Part shown: one piece after another, positions 25,474 through 33,186 of the stretch
Layout: each line of letters starts with the position of its first letter
Numbering within the stretch: the first letter of the stretch is position 1
Origin: Syntrophaceae bacterium UBA5744
GTDB lineage: Bacteria > Desulfobacterota > Syntrophia > Syntrophales > UBA2192
Assembly: GCA_002419215.1 (NCBI GenBank)
Contig: DIFQ01000039.1
Location: 11,801-67,724 of the forward strand
DNA: 55,924 nt
Direction: 5' to 3'
Made by a program: the position numbers and the translations under genes
Notes under the pieces: generated by a model
Told to the model about the DNA's origin: nothing
Databases searched by the model: none
Seen by the model: the letters and a program-made list of their open reading frames with translations, nothing else

Positions 25474-25515
25474 GGCGAGTCGTCGGGCCGCCCCGGAGGG
25501 GAGCCCCGTCTCGCC
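25474..25515 (-). promoter_or_regulatory. Strong hairpin in pilin leader (possible expression platform)
   Basis: On the minus strand GGCGAG and CTCGCC form a perfect 6-bp outer stem around an inner CCCC-TCC-GGGG hairpin, about 20 nt after the riboswitch aptamer. No T-run follows, so if it is an expression platform it would work through Rho or translation rather than as an intrinsic terminator. Confidence 0.35.
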
Positions 25516-25535
25516 TCGAAATCGGATGTCCTGCC

Positions 25536-25622
25536 CGGCAATCCTGCCGCCCTATCCTGGATCGGACTTAGGCCAGTGATTTTGCGCCCCACCCTTTCGG
25601 ATGGTTTGCCCTTATCAGGCCG
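25536..25622 (-). ncRNA. Cyclic-di-GMP class I (GEMM) riboswitch
   Basis: On the minus strand the conserved core reads AGGGCAAACC, then a hairpin CCATCC-GAAA-GGGTGG-like stem with a GAAA tetraloop, then GGGGCGCAAAATC, then TGGCCTAAG. A second stem follows (ATC-A-CTGG paired with CCAG-GAT), and the closing strand AGGGCGGCAGG pairs back with CCTG at the 5' side. This matches the Vibrio Vc2 aptamer core block for block. The position equivalent to Vc2 G20 (middle G of GGGC) is G, which favours c-di-GMP over cGAMP. It lies 276 nt before fimT and should control the whole minor-pilin/PilY1 operon. Confidence 0.88.
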
Positions 25623-25672
25623 TTCCCTGAAAGCGATCTGAACCCTCGAAGAGGCCCACCCGGCAACGGGTT

Positions 25673-25690
25673 AGAACTCTTCTGAATTCT
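25673..25690. promoter_or_regulatory. Inverted repeat AGAACTC-N4-GAATTCT upstream of riboswitch
   Basis: Seven-base arms with one mismatch (AGAACTC and GAATTCT) surround TTCT, about 50 bp before the riboswitch 5' end, where the pilin promoter should be. It could be an operator. No clear -35/-10 pair was found, so the promoter type is unknown. Confidence 0.3.
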
Positions 25691-25759
25691 TTTTCGGAAT
25701 GTGGGGGGAAAAACTTGAGAGAAAATTTCCCGGTACCGGGGTGGCGGGACGAGGATGGC

Positions 25760-26533
25760 TCAGGGAAGACTTCGGAAGAGAACGAGGTGCGTCAGCTCGC
25801 TGCCCACAAAGAGGTACATCACGGCGGCAATCGAAAGAAAGGGCCCGAAGGGTACGGCATATTTCATGTCCTTTCCCTTGATCAGGATCAGCACGACACC
25901 GACCAGCGCCCCGAGGATCGAGCTCATGAATACGACGAAAAACAGGGACTTCCAGCCCAGGAAGGCCCCGATCATGGCCAGCAGCTTGATGTCTCCTCCC
26001 CCCATTCCCTCGCGCCGGGTGAGAAGTTCGTACCCCACCGCGATCAGGTAAAGAAACCCGCCGCCGATGAGGATCCCGAGGATGGATTCCGTAAACCCGA
26101 CGCCCATCACGAAGACGGCCAGCAGGAGAAAAACGGGGATTCCCGGCAGCGAGATCACGTCGGGGATGATCTGGTGGTCGAAATCGATAAAGGTGATGAC
26201 GACGAGAGACGCCGCGAAAAGAAAGGCGGCAAGATACTCGAGGCTCAGGCCGTACTTCCAGAACATCGCGAGGGAAAGCAAGGCCGTCAGGATTTCGACC
26301 AGGGGATACCGCGGCGAAATGGGCTCGCCGCAGTCCCGGCATCTCCCGCGCAGGGCGAGCCAGCTCAACACGGGGATATTGTCGTAAGGGCGGATGGATT
26401 TTCCGCATTTCGGACAGTGGGAGGCAGGCAATACGATGGACTTCCCCTCGGGGATCCTCCAGATGCAGACGTTGAGGAAACTGCCGATCATGGCTCCGAA
26501 AATAAATGCGATGACAGCCAGGAATGTATTCAT
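25760..26533 (-). CDS. pilD: Prepilin peptidase / N-methyltransferase
   Basis: PilD cleaves prepilin leaders and methylates the new N-terminus in the inner membrane. The 257-aa protein has the cytoplasmic zinc domain with paired CPKC and CRDC motifs (residues about 40-70) and multiple membrane helices. The two catalytic aspartates are in FIDFDHQIIPD and GGGDIKLLAMIGAFLGW. The N-terminus FGAMIGSFLNVCIWRIPEGK is also diagnostic. It lies 499 bp upstream of fimT on the same strand; the riboswitch lies between, so the pilins are probably transcribed separately or with leader control. Confidence 0.96.
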   Translation of the reverse strand: MNTFLAVIAFIFGAMIGSFLNVCIWRIPEGKSIVLPASHCPKCGKSIRPYDNIPVLSWLALRGRCRDCGEPISPRYPLVEILTALLSLAMFWKYGLSLEYLAAFLFAASLVVITFIDFDHQIIPDVISLPGIPVFLLLAVFVMGVGFTESILGILIGGGFLYLIAVGYELLTRREGMGGGDIKLLAMIGAFLGWKSLFFVVFMSSILGALVGVVLILIKGKDMKYAVPFGPFLSIAAVMYLFVGSELTHLVLFRSLP

Positions 26534-26600
26534 GACGTCGCCCCGGGCCGCTGCATGCGACTCAAAGGCAGGTTCCTCCCGTTCTTGTCCATTTGATTCG

Positions 26601-26645
26601 TTTTTATCCGCTCTTCCTCACTTCCGATCTTCCGCTCTTCGAAAT
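26601..26645. repeat. Single arm of family B repeat
   Basis: The words CCGCTCTTCCTCACTTCC, GATCTTCC and GCTCTTC match the family B right arm. No left arm is nearby. It ends a few bases before the stop codon of the epimerase-like gene at 26651. Confidence 0.65.
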
Positions 26646-26650
26646 TCCCC

Positions 26651-27106
26651 TCACCCGTCCTTCCGAGCCCAGTCATAGGGGATCTCATTGTCGTGTGGGT
26701 GCACCCGGTACTCGTCGGGGTCGTCGTACCGGTACACTTCCGTCGGAATGTTGATCACGAGGGCCTCCTCGATGGAGATGCACTTGAAGCCGTGAAAGAC
26801 GAGGGGCGGGATATGGAGCAGGATCGGGTTTTGTTCGCCTGCAAAGAACTCGTTCACCTCGCCGTGCGTCGGCGAGCCCTTGCGGCCGTCGTAGAGCACG
26901 ATCTTCATCATCCCCTTCACGACGGTCATGTTGTCGGACTGTCGCTTGTGGTAGTGCCAGCCCTTCACCACCCCGGGGTACGCCGTCGTCATGTAGGCCT
27001 GGCCGAAGGTTTCGAAGAACTCGTCGTCGGCCCTGAACATCTCCATCAAACGCCCCCTCTCGTCGGGGATGACCTTCAGCTTCTTGACCTTTACGCCCTC
27101 GATCAT
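26651..27106 (-). CDS. RmlC-like dTDP-sugar 3,5-epimerase family protein
   Basis: The 151-aa protein is a cupin of the dTDP-4-dehydrorhamnose 3,5-epimerase family. It has DERGRLMEMFRADDEFFETF, then YPGVVKGWHYHKRQSDNMTV (His-x-His-like W-H-Y-H), GEVNEFFAGEQNPILLHIPP and VFHGFKCISIEEALVINIPT. It is shorter than classical RmlC (about 180 aa), so the exact sugar substrate is open. ATG at 27106 (MIEGVKVKK) with a GAGAGG site is chosen. It is paired with an RmlA-like nucleotidyltransferase upstream, suggesting a dTDP-sugar route. Confidence 0.8.
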   Translation of the reverse strand: MIEGVKVKKLKVIPDERGRLMEMFRADDEFFETFGQAYMTTAYPGVVKGWHYHKRQSDNMTVVKGMMKIVLYDGRKGSPTHGEVNEFFAGEQNPILLHIPPLVFHGFKCISIEEALVINIPTEVYRYDDPDEYRVHPHDNEIPYDWARKDG

Positions 27107-27149
27107 GGAAAGCCCTCTCATCCTTTTTATGAAGTTGCCCAACGCTCAT

Positions 27150-27240
27150 TTCCGGATTCAGGAGTCGGGATTCCGGAATCCGGATTCCAGTTCTTTGTCC
27201 CGAGGCCCGAATCCCGACGCCCGATTCCCGCCGCGAAGCG
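27150..27240. repeat. Low-complexity GGATTCC/CCCGATTCC spacer
   Basis: Words such as GATTCAGGAGTCGGGATTCC and CCCGAATCCCGACGCCCG fill the 137-bp gap between the rmlA-like and rmlC-like genes. The left part is G-rich and the right part C-rich, as in family A, but the words differ. Confidence 0.6.
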
Positions 27241-27243
27241 GCT

Positions 27244-27975
27244 TCAATCGACCTTGTTCGCCCCCGTCTTGGCCACCATGTTGCCGGCGTACATCAGCGA
27301 ATCGAAGGTGCCCGCATCGGACCACCACCCGTCCAGGACATCCCAGGTGATCGTCCCCTCGCGGATGTAGTGGTTATTCACGTCGGTGATCTCCAGCTCC
27401 CCGCGGTTCGAAGGTTTCAGCGTCTTGATCACGTCGAACACCGTGGCGTCGTACATGTAGATCCCGATCACGGCATAGTGGGAGGCCGGCTGCTTCGGCT
27501 TCTCGTCGATCCGGACGATGCGCTCGCCCTCGAAGGCCGGCACCCCGAAGCGCTGGGGGTCCGGGACCTCCTTGAGCAGGATCTTGGCGCCCCGCTGCTG
27601 CTTCTTGAACGCCTCGACGGCCTTCCGGATGTTCTTCTCGATGATGTTGTCACCCAGGACCACGGCAATCTTGTCCCCGTCGGCAAAGTACGCGGCCAAA
27701 TCCAGGGCGGCGGCGATCCCGCCTTCCCCCTCCTGGTAGGTGTAATTCAGGTGCTTCAGACCGAACTCCCTGCCGTTTCCCAGCAGCTTCAGGAAATCCC
27801 CCGCGTTGTTGCCCCCGGTGACGATCAGGATCTCGTCGATGCCCGCATTGACCAGCGTCCGGATCGGGTAGTAGATCATCGGTTCGCGATACAGGGGAAG
27901 CAGATGCTTGTTGGTCACCTTGGTCAGGGGGTGCATGCGCGTCCCGAGACCCCCCGCAAGAACAATCCCTTTCAT
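27244..27975 (-). CDS. RmlA-like sugar-phosphate nucleotidyltransferase
   Basis: This enzyme probably makes dTDP-glucose (or a similar nucleotide sugar) from a sugar-1-phosphate and NTP. The N-terminal signature is LAGGLGTRMHPLTKVTNKHL, followed by LPLYREPMIYYPIRTLVNAG. Later blocks are VVLGDNIIEKN, FGVPAFEGERIVRIDEKPKQ and GELEITDVNNHYI. At 243 aa it lacks the C-terminal extension of bacterial RmlA (about 290 aa). ATG at 27975 has GGAGGG just upstream. It is transcribed with the RmlC-like gene. Confidence 0.88.
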   Translation of the reverse strand: MKGIVLAGGLGTRMHPLTKVTNKHLLPLYREPMIYYPIRTLVNAGIDEILIVTGGNNAGDFLKLLGNGREFGLKHLNYTYQEGEGGIAAALDLAAYFADGDKIAVVLGDNIIEKNIRKAVEAFKKQQRGAKILLKEVPDPQRFGVPAFEGERIVRIDEKPKQPASHYAVIGIYMYDATVFDVIKTLKPSNRGELEITDVNNHYIREGTITWDVLDGWWSDAGTFDSLMYAGNMVAKTGANKVD

Positions 27976-28013
27976 GAAACCCTCCAATCTGATCTGACGA
28001 TGTGAGCTTGGCC

Positions 28014-28042
28014 GTTATACCACAACACCGGCCCGCTCTCCA
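28014..28042 (-). promoter_or_regulatory. Candidate promoter for rmlA-rmlC
   Basis: On the minus strand TGGAGA and TATAAC are 17 bp apart, with the start about 35-40 bases before the rmlA-like ATG. The -35 element is weak. Confidence 0.4.
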
Positions 28043-28063
28043 GCCACACTTTCGTTTTCAATC

Positions 28064-28092
28064 TGTACAGGACTGCCCGCATTCTGTATAGT
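28064..28092 (+). promoter_or_regulatory. Candidate promoter for ribD
   Basis: TGTACA and TATAGT are 17 bp apart, about 90 bases before the ribD ATG. It is back to back with the rmlA promoter in the same divergent gap. No FMN riboswitch was found in the leader. Confidence 0.45.
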
Positions 28093-28180
28093 GGAGCCGC
28101 CCTCCCGCAAGCTTTTTCTGATCTGCAAGGGGCGTTCCAGAAACGGCATGGGCGGATGACAAGATCGAAGGGGATGTGAT

Positions 28181-29263
28181 ATGACCGACGAGCGTTACAT
28201 GAAGATGGCCCTCGGCCTCGCTAAACGCGGGGCGCCCTGGGCCAGCCCCAACCCCCTCGTGGGGGCTGTCATCGTCCGCGACGGCCGCATCATCGGAAAG
28301 GGCTGGCATCGCTGCTGCGGTGAAAACCACGCCGAGATCAACGCCATCGAGAACGCGGCAGAGCCGGTCCGAGGCTCGACGGTCTACATCACCCTCGAGC
28401 CCTGTTCGCACCACGGAAGGACCCCCCCATGCGTGGAGCGTCTCGTGAGCGAAAAGCCGGCCAGGGTCGTGATCGGGACCGTCGACCCCAACCCGCTCGT
28501 TTCGGGACGGGGGGTCGCAGCGCTCAAGCGGCACGGCATCGAGACCCGCGTGGGCGTGCTCGAGGATCAGTGCAGGGAGATCAACGAGGCATTTTTCAAG
28601 TTCATACGGACCCGCATCCCTTTCGTCACGCTGAAATTCGCCCAGTCTCTCGACGGGAAAATCGCCACCTCGACGGGGCATTCCCGCTGGATCAGTTCGG
28701 AGCCTTCCCGTGTCTTTGCCCATCGCCTGCGGAGCCTTCACGACGCCATCCTCGTGGGCTCGGGCACGGTCACGAAGGACGACCCGGAACTCACGTGCCG
28801 CCTGATCAAGGGGCGCGACCCCCTTCGCGTGGTCATCGACTCAAAGCTGAAAATCAGTCCGGGCGCCCGGGTTCTGCAGGACCAGGACAGGGTCCGAACC
28901 CTCGTATTCACGACTTCCGGGCAGGACAAAAAGAAGAGCAAGCTGCTCATGAACGAAGGAATCGAGGTCAGGGTTGCCGGAACCCGGCAGGTGGACCTTT
29001 CCGCCGTCCTCTCGGAGCTGGGCAGGCGCCAGGTCTCGTCGCTTCTCGTCGAGGGGGGGGCCGGGGTGATCACCTCGTTCATCCGGGAGCGTCTTGCCGA
29101 CCGGATCATCATCATCTCCGCTCCGAAGCTTTTCGGGAAGGGAACCGACGCCATCGGGGAGCTTTCCGTAAGGACCGTCGACCAGGCCATCCCGCTCGCG
29201 ATCCGGCAGGTTACCCACAAAGGAGGGGATGTCATCGTCGATGCCCGCTTCATTCACGACTGA
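28181..29263 (+). CDS. ribD: Bifunctional riboflavin deaminase/reductase RibD
   Basis: RibD carries out the deaminase and reductase steps of riboflavin synthesis. The N-terminal deaminase domain (residues about 1-145) has the zinc ligands His50 in NHAEINA, Cys75 in PCSHHGRTPPC and Cys84. The C-terminal reductase domain (about 150-360) has FVTLKFAQSLDGKIATSTGH, SRWISSE and LLVEGGAGVITSFI. The length of 360 aa is standard. GAAGGGGA precedes the ATG. No other rib genes are next to it. Confidence 0.96.
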   Translation: MTDERYMKMALGLAKRGAPWASPNPLVGAVIVRDGRIIGKGWHRCCGENHAEINAIENAAEPVRGSTVYITLEPCSHHGRTPPCVERLVSEKPARVVIGTVDPNPLVSGRGVAALKRHGIETRVGVLEDQCREINEAFFKFIRTRIPFVTLKFAQSLDGKIATSTGHSRWISSEPSRVFAHRLRSLHDAILVGSGTVTKDDPELTCRLIKGRDPLRVVIDSKLKISPGARVLQDQDRVRTLVFTTSGQDKKKSKLLMNEGIEVRVAGTRQVDLSAVLSELGRRQVSSLLVEGGAGVITSFIRERLADRIIIISAPKLFGKGTDAIGELSVRTVDQAIPLAIRQVTHKGGDVIVDARFIHD

Positions 29264-29308
29264 AACATAGAACCGCACTGAGAGGGGGATCCTGTTTTAT
29301 GTTCCTGC

Positions 29309-29344
29309 TCCACACCCGATACCCGATACCCGATACCCGATTCC
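29309..29344. repeat. Family A half element (C-rich words)
   Basis: CACCCGATACCCGATACCCG and CCCGATTCCC fill the spacer just before the nusG-like gene. The G-rich arm is absent. Confidence 0.7.
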
Positions 29345-29360
29345 CTCTTCCCGCGACGCC

Positions 29361-29365
29361 GGAGG
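29361..29365 (+). promoter_or_regulatory. Ribosome binding site that fixes the NusG-like start
   Basis: GGAGG lies ten bases before ATG at 29376 but only one base before the alternative GTG at 29367, so the ATG is the real start. Confidence 0.7.
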
Positions 29366-29375
29366 CGTGCGCCTG

Positions 29376-29879
29376 ATGCCCTGGTATGCCGTCCACACAA
29401 GAAGCCGCCACGAGAGCAAGGTCTGCGACAGCCTTGTCCTGAAGTCGATCGACGCCTTCCTGCCGAAGATCGAGGTATGGAGCCGCAGGAAGGACCGCCG
29501 GAAAAAGATTCAGCTTCCCATGTTTCCGGGCTATCTGTTCGTGCAGCTGGCCACGGCCGACAATCAGGCACGGCTTGATGTCCTGAAAACGGCGGGGGTT
29601 GTCAAGATGCTCGGGACAACCGGGGGGCACGTCCCGATCCCCGTGCCCGACGAGAAAATCGAGGCCATCCGGCGGCTCGTGGATTCGAAGATCGAGATCC
29701 AGCACTATCGCTACCCCAGGGTCGGGGAACGTGCGCGGATTCTCGACGGGCCCTTCAAGGAAATCGAGGGGCTCGTTGTGAAGGCGGACCCCCGGAAAGA
29801 CCTCTTCGTGATCACCATCGAGATCCTTCAACGGGCCGTGGCCATCGAGATGCAGGGATTCCAGGTCGAAAGAATTTAG
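29376..29879 (+). CDS. NusG-family specialised transcription antiterminator (UpxY/RfaH-like)
   Basis: The 167-aa protein has a NusG N-terminal domain (MPWYAVHTRSRHESKVCDSL, then KKIQLPMFPGYLFVQLATAD, VVKMLGTTGGHVPIPVPDEK) and a C-terminal KOW domain (RARILDGPFKEIEGLVVKAD). It is a NusG paralogue, not the housekeeping NusG, which lies beside rplK. Such paralogues usually promote transcription through long polysaccharide operons. None is directly downstream here, but sugar-nucleotide genes lie nearby. The stop codon TAG merges with the first word of family A repeat. Confidence 0.85.
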   Translation: MPWYAVHTRSRHESKVCDSLVLKSIDAFLPKIEVWSRRKDRRKKIQLPMFPGYLFVQLATADNQARLDVLKTAGVVKMLGTTGGHVPIPVPDEKIEAIRRLVDSKIEIQHYRYPRVGERARILDGPFKEIEGLVVKADPRKDLFVITIEILQRAVAIEMQGFQVERI

Positions 29880-29956
29880 GGTATCGGGGCTAGGGTCTCG
29901 GGTATCGGGTCAAAAAAATCTCCTTCCTTCCCTATACCCTATACCCGAAACCCTAG
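29879..29956. repeat. Family A repeat, copy at convergent gene ends
   Basis: The G-rich arm (GGGTATCGGGGCTAGGG and GGGTATCGGG) begins with the last base of the nusG-like stop codon. An A-rich core follows, then the C-rich arm (CCCTATACCCTATACCCG, AAACCCTAGACC), which reaches the stop codon of the metallo-hydrolase at 29953. Arms are complementary, so it could form a hairpin between the convergent genes. Confidence 0.85.
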
Positions 29957-30957
29957 ACCCCTTCTTCGAAAGCCCTCATCGCCTCCTCCTCGAGACGTTC
30001 CTCCATTCCCCTGTACTTCGGGGAATGGTGAAAGAGAACGAAGCGCTTTACACCCGCCAGCCGCGCCAGGCGCCCCGCCTGCAGGGCCGTCAGGTGGTAC
30101 TTGTCAGCCGCCCGCTCACGGTCCTCCTCGAGGAAACAGGCTTCGATGTAGAGCACGTCGGCCCCGCGGGCCAGTTCCACGATCCGCTCGGCGTTCCCGG
30201 GGCTGTAGATCACGTCGGAGATGTAGACGATCTTCTGGCCCGGTGTCAGCTTTACGATCTTCTCCTTCAATTCGCCGAGAGGCAAGATCCTCTCTACGAT
30301 CTTCCTGTCCTGCCCCTTCCACCAGACCCTGAAAGAGCGGTCATCCGGGTCGTCCCGGTGGATGCTGTCTTTGAGCGAGTTGATCCATTCGCCCCCGGGC
30401 AGCCCCATCTCCGCAAGGGCATTCTTCCTGACGTTGACCCGGCGCTTTTCCTCCAGGCGGAAGGCCAGGCAGGGAACCCTGTGATCCAGGAAGATCCCTT
30501 TCACCCGGTAAGCCTCCCGCTCCAAAATCGTGCCGTCGAAAGGGGCTTCCCGTCGTTCCTTCCCCGGCCGGAAGGCCTGCCGGCAGGAAAAGACCGCCGT
30601 TTCCGTCCTGTCGGGGTGTATCTCCGTCGCGATCAGCCTGAAATCGTTTGTGTAGTTTTCCACCAGGTTCCACGTGTATGCCTTCAGTTTCCCTTCCACA
30701 TTGCCGATGAATCCCGGCGGTCCGCAAAGGGCAAGATGCTTCTCTCGCCCCAGGCAGATGCGCAGCAGGTGATCGAAACCGATGAAGTGATCCATGTGGG
30801 TGTGGGTGACGAAGATGTGATCGATCTTGAGGATCATGCGGGGCGGCAGGCGCTGGATGTCGCCCAGGTCAAAGAGGAGGGCTTCCCTGCGGTATCTCAG
30901 GTCGAGGTACAGGGCAGGGTCCCCGAAGGGGTCGTTGACGAGTCGGGCATTGAACAT
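29953..30957 (-). CDS. RNase Z-like metallo-beta-lactamase-fold hydrolase
   Basis: The 334-aa protein has the metallo-beta-lactamase motif HTHMDHFIGFDHLL (H-x-H-x-D-H). Further downstream are IYISDVIYS-like IVYISDVIYSPGNAERIV with a metal aspartate, and FVLFHHSPKY at the C-terminus. The opening FNARLVNDPFGDPALYLDL followed by ALLFDLGDIQRLPPRMILKI is typical of RNase Z-like proteins of Deltaproteobacteria. Whether it matures tRNA 3' ends is not certain. ATG at 30957 is preferred; an ATG at 31032 adds 25 residues unlike the family and has no ribosome site. Confidence 0.8.
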   Translation of the reverse strand: MFNARLVNDPFGDPALYLDLRYRREALLFDLGDIQRLPPRMILKIDHIFVTHTHMDHFIGFDHLLRICLGREKHLALCGPPGFIGNVEGKLKAYTWNLVENYTNDFRLIATEIHPDRTETAVFSCRQAFRPGKERREAPFDGTILEREAYRVKGIFLDHRVPCLAFRLEEKRRVNVRKNALAEMGLPGGEWINSLKDSIHRDDPDDRSFRVWWKGQDRKIVERILPLGELKEKIVKLTPGQKIVYISDVIYSPGNAERIVELARGADVLYIEACFLEEDRERAADKYHLTALQAGRLARLAGVKRFVLFHHSPKYRGMEERLEEEAMRAFEEGV

Positions 30958-31088
30958 GGACTGCCTGTCCGGGGCTTCGGCCGGATAACCGGAATTCCTT
31001 TCCCGGAGACCGTTCCGCGCGCCCTGAGCCATGGAACGGTTCTACTACGGCGCCGCCTGCGCCGTCAAGGCAACTCGCTAAAAATCCC

Positions 31089-31117
31089 TTGACTTTCGAG
31101 CGGAGAAACGCTTTGAT
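31089..31117 (+). promoter_or_regulatory. Candidate promoter for the korDABC operon
   Basis: TTGACT and TTTGAT are 17 bp apart, about 40 bases before the korD GTG start, which has a strong GGAAGGAG ribosome site at 31149-31156. Confidence 0.5.
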
Positions 31118-31164
31118 TCGCAACTTGATACCCTTTTTGTAATCACCCGGAAGGAGAAAAAACG

Positions 31165-31377
31165 GTGAAAGCCCGCATCGTGATCGACAGGAATCTCTGC
31201 AAGGAGTGCCACCTGTGCATCCAGGCCTGCAAAAAGTCCCTGATCATCGCGACAACCGACTTGAACTCCAAGGGCTATCACCCCGTTGCCTGCAAGGAAA
31301 ACGAGGACTGCACGGGCTGCATGTTGTGCGCCATCAGCTGCCCGGAAGTGGCCATCGAGGTCTATCGTGAGCGATAA
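31165..31377 (+). CDS. korD: 2-oxoacid:ferredoxin oxidoreductase, ferredoxin (delta) subunit
   Basis: The 70-aa protein is a two-cluster ferredoxin. The cysteine sets are CKECHLCIQACKKS (residues about 11-24) and CTGCMLCAISCPE (about 50-62). It carries electrons from the catalytic subunits to free ferredoxin. The start is GTG at 31165 with GGAAGGAG upstream. It overlaps korA by 11 bp. Confidence 0.93.
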   Translation: MKARIVIDRNLCKECHLCIQACKKSLIIATTDLNSKGYHPVACKENEDCTGCMLCAISCPEVAIEVYRER

Positions 31378-32431
31378 GATTCTGATCGCGGGAAACTGGG
31401 CCATCGGCGAAGCGGCCATCCGTGCCGGATGCCGGTTTTACGCCGGATACCCCATCACTCCCCAGAACGAGCTGACGGAATACATGGCGGAGAACATGCG
31501 CCGGGCTCAAGGGGGAACCTTCATCCAGGCCGAAAGCGAGATCGCCGCCGTCAACATGGTCCTCGGGGCCAGTTCGGCCGGCGCGCGGGCCATGACCTCT
31601 TCCTCCAGCCCCGGGATATCCCTCAAGCAGGAAGGGATTTCGGCCCTGGCCGCCGATGAGCTTCCCGCCGTGATCGTCAACATGATGCGCGGCGGCCCCG
31701 GCCTGGGAAACATCCTCCCCTCCCAGGGCGACTACTTCCAGGCCACCCGCGGAGGCGGTCACGGGGACTACCGGACACTCGTGCTGGCCCCCGCCTCCGT
31801 CCAGGAGCTGGCCGATCTGACCATGGACGCCTTCGACCTGGCCGACAAGTACCGCAACCCCGTCATGATCCTGGGCGACGGGATGACCGGCCAGATGATG
31901 GAGCCCGTCGAATTCGGTAAACCCCGGCCCCGGCGCTACAACGAGAAATACATTCTCAAGGGGGCCGGTGACGGCAAGAGCAAATTCGTTCGGGCCCTCA
32001 TCCTCGATGCCCTGCGCATGGAAGAGCACAATTGGAAGCTCGTGCGCAAGTACAGGGTCATTGAACAGAACGAGGTCCGCTTCGAGACCTACAAGACGGG
32101 CAACGCGCGCCTGATCATCATTGCTTACGGGATCGCGGCCCGGATCGCCAAAGGGGCCATCAACCGGCTTCGGGATTCGGGCATGAAGGTGGGCCTCATC
32201 CGTCCCATCACCCTCTGGCCCTTCCCCGCGCAGATCATCCGCGACACGGCCGAGCGGATCGACCGCTTCCTCGTCTTCGAGATGAGCACGGGCCAGATGA
32301 TCGACGACGTGAAGCTGGCCCTCGAGGGTAGAGGGCACGTGAGTTTCTACGGAAGGCCGGGCGGTGTTGTGCCCACGCCGGCCGAGCTGGCCAAGGCCAT
32401 CATCCAGGAATATCGAAGGGTACTGGCATGA
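31367..32431 (+). CDS. korA: 2-oxoacid:ferredoxin oxidoreductase alpha subunit (KorA/VorB-like)
   Basis: With KorB, KorC and KorD this subunit oxidatively decarboxylates a 2-oxoacid to acyl-CoA and reduces ferredoxin. The 354-aa protein opens SDKILIAGNWAIGEAAIRAG then YAGYPITPQNELTEYM, FIQAESEIAAVNMVLGAS and MTSSSSPGISLKQEGISALA, which most resembles 2-ketoisovalerate ferredoxin oxidoreductase (VorB). Substrate (branched-chain 2-oxoacid or 2-oxoglutarate) is inferred from family resemblance only. GTG at 31367 (overlapping korD by 11 bp) is the real start; a longer reading in the same frame from 31286 lies inside korD. Confidence 0.93.
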   Translation: MSDKILIAGNWAIGEAAIRAGCRFYAGYPITPQNELTEYMAENMRRAQGGTFIQAESEIAAVNMVLGASSAGARAMTSSSSPGISLKQEGISALAADELPAVIVNMMRGGPGLGNILPSQGDYFQATRGGGHGDYRTLVLAPASVQELADLTMDAFDLADKYRNPVMILGDGMTGQMMEPVEFGKPRPRRYNEKYILKGAGDGKSKFVRALILDALRMEEHNWKLVRKYRVIEQNEVRFETYKTGNARLIIIAYGIAARIAKGAINRLRDSGMKVGLIRPITLWPFPAQIIRDTAERIDRFLVFEMSTGQMIDDVKLALEGRGHVSFYGRPGGVVPTPAELAKAIIQEYRRVLA

Positions 32432-33186
32432 AGAAGGTTTTTTCCCGACCCAGATCCCTGAAGAGCACCCCTTTCCATTACTGTGCGGGGTGCGGCCACA
32501 GCATCATCCACCGGGTGATCTGCGAGGTCATCGACGAGTTGGGCATCCGGGGGATCACGATCGGGGTCCCGCCGGCGGGCTGTGCCGTCGTCGCGTACAA
32601 CTACTTCGACGTGGACATGCTGGAGGCCCCACACGGGCGCGGTTGCGCCGTGGCGACGGGAATCAAGCGCACACTCCCGGACCGGGTCGTCTTTTCCTAC
32701 CAGGGCGACGGGGACCTTGCCGCCATCGGGACGGCCGAGACCTTCCATGCCGCCAACCGCGGAGAGAACATCACCGTCATCTTCATCAACAACGCCGTCT
32801 ACGGCATGACGGGAGGCCAGATGGCCCCCACGACGCTTCTCGGGCAGGCCTCCACGACATCCCCCCCGGGGCGAAACGCCATTCTGGACGGCCACCCGAT
32901 CCGTATGAGCGAGATCCTGTCCAACCTGGAAGGCACAGCGTACATCGAGCGGGTTGCCGTCAACTCGGCCCAGAACATCCTCCGGGCGAAGAAGGCCGTC
33001 AAAAAGGCCTTCCAGTGCCAGATCGACGGCGCCGGGTTCAATATGATCGAGGTCCTTTCCCAGTGCCCCACGAACTGGAAGATGAACGCCGTCGATGCCT
33101 GCCGTTGGGTCGACGAGGTCATGTCGAAGACATTCCCCATCGGGGTGATCAAGGACACCGTGAAAGGTCGGAAGGATGCAGATTAA
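32428..33186 (+). CDS. korB: 2-oxoacid:ferredoxin oxidoreductase beta (TPP) subunit
   Basis: This 252-aa subunit binds thiamine diphosphate. The motif is YQGDGDLAAIGTAETFHAAN with the Asn of INNAVYGMTGGQMAPTT, and FHYCAGCGHSIIHRVICEVI carries the Cys-x2-Cys of the beta-subunit cluster. IGVPPAGCAVVAYNYFDVDM is also typical of KorB/VorA. It overlaps korA by four bases (ATGA) and korC by 11. Confidence 0.95.
   Translation: MKKVFSRPRSLKSTPFHYCAGCGHSIIHRVICEVIDELGIRGITIGVPPAGCAVVAYNYFDVDMLEAPHGRGCAVATGIKRTLPDRVVFSYQGDGDLAAIGTAETFHAANRGENITVIFINNAVYGMTGGQMAPTTLLGQASTTSPPGRNAILDGHPIRMSEILSNLEGTAYIERVAVNSAQNILRAKKAVKKAFQCQIDGAGFNMIEVLSQCPTNWKMNAVDACRWVDEVMSKTFPIGVIKDTVKGRKDAD

Noticed and set aside
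28058..28741. A 227-residue minus-strand frame over the start of ribD.
   Set aside because: It covers the ribD promoter and conserved deaminase domain in antisense and has no family match.
29953..31032. Longer start of the RNase Z-like protein at 31032.
   Set aside because: The additional 25 residues are unlike the family and lack a ribosome site; the shorter start matches the usual N-terminus.
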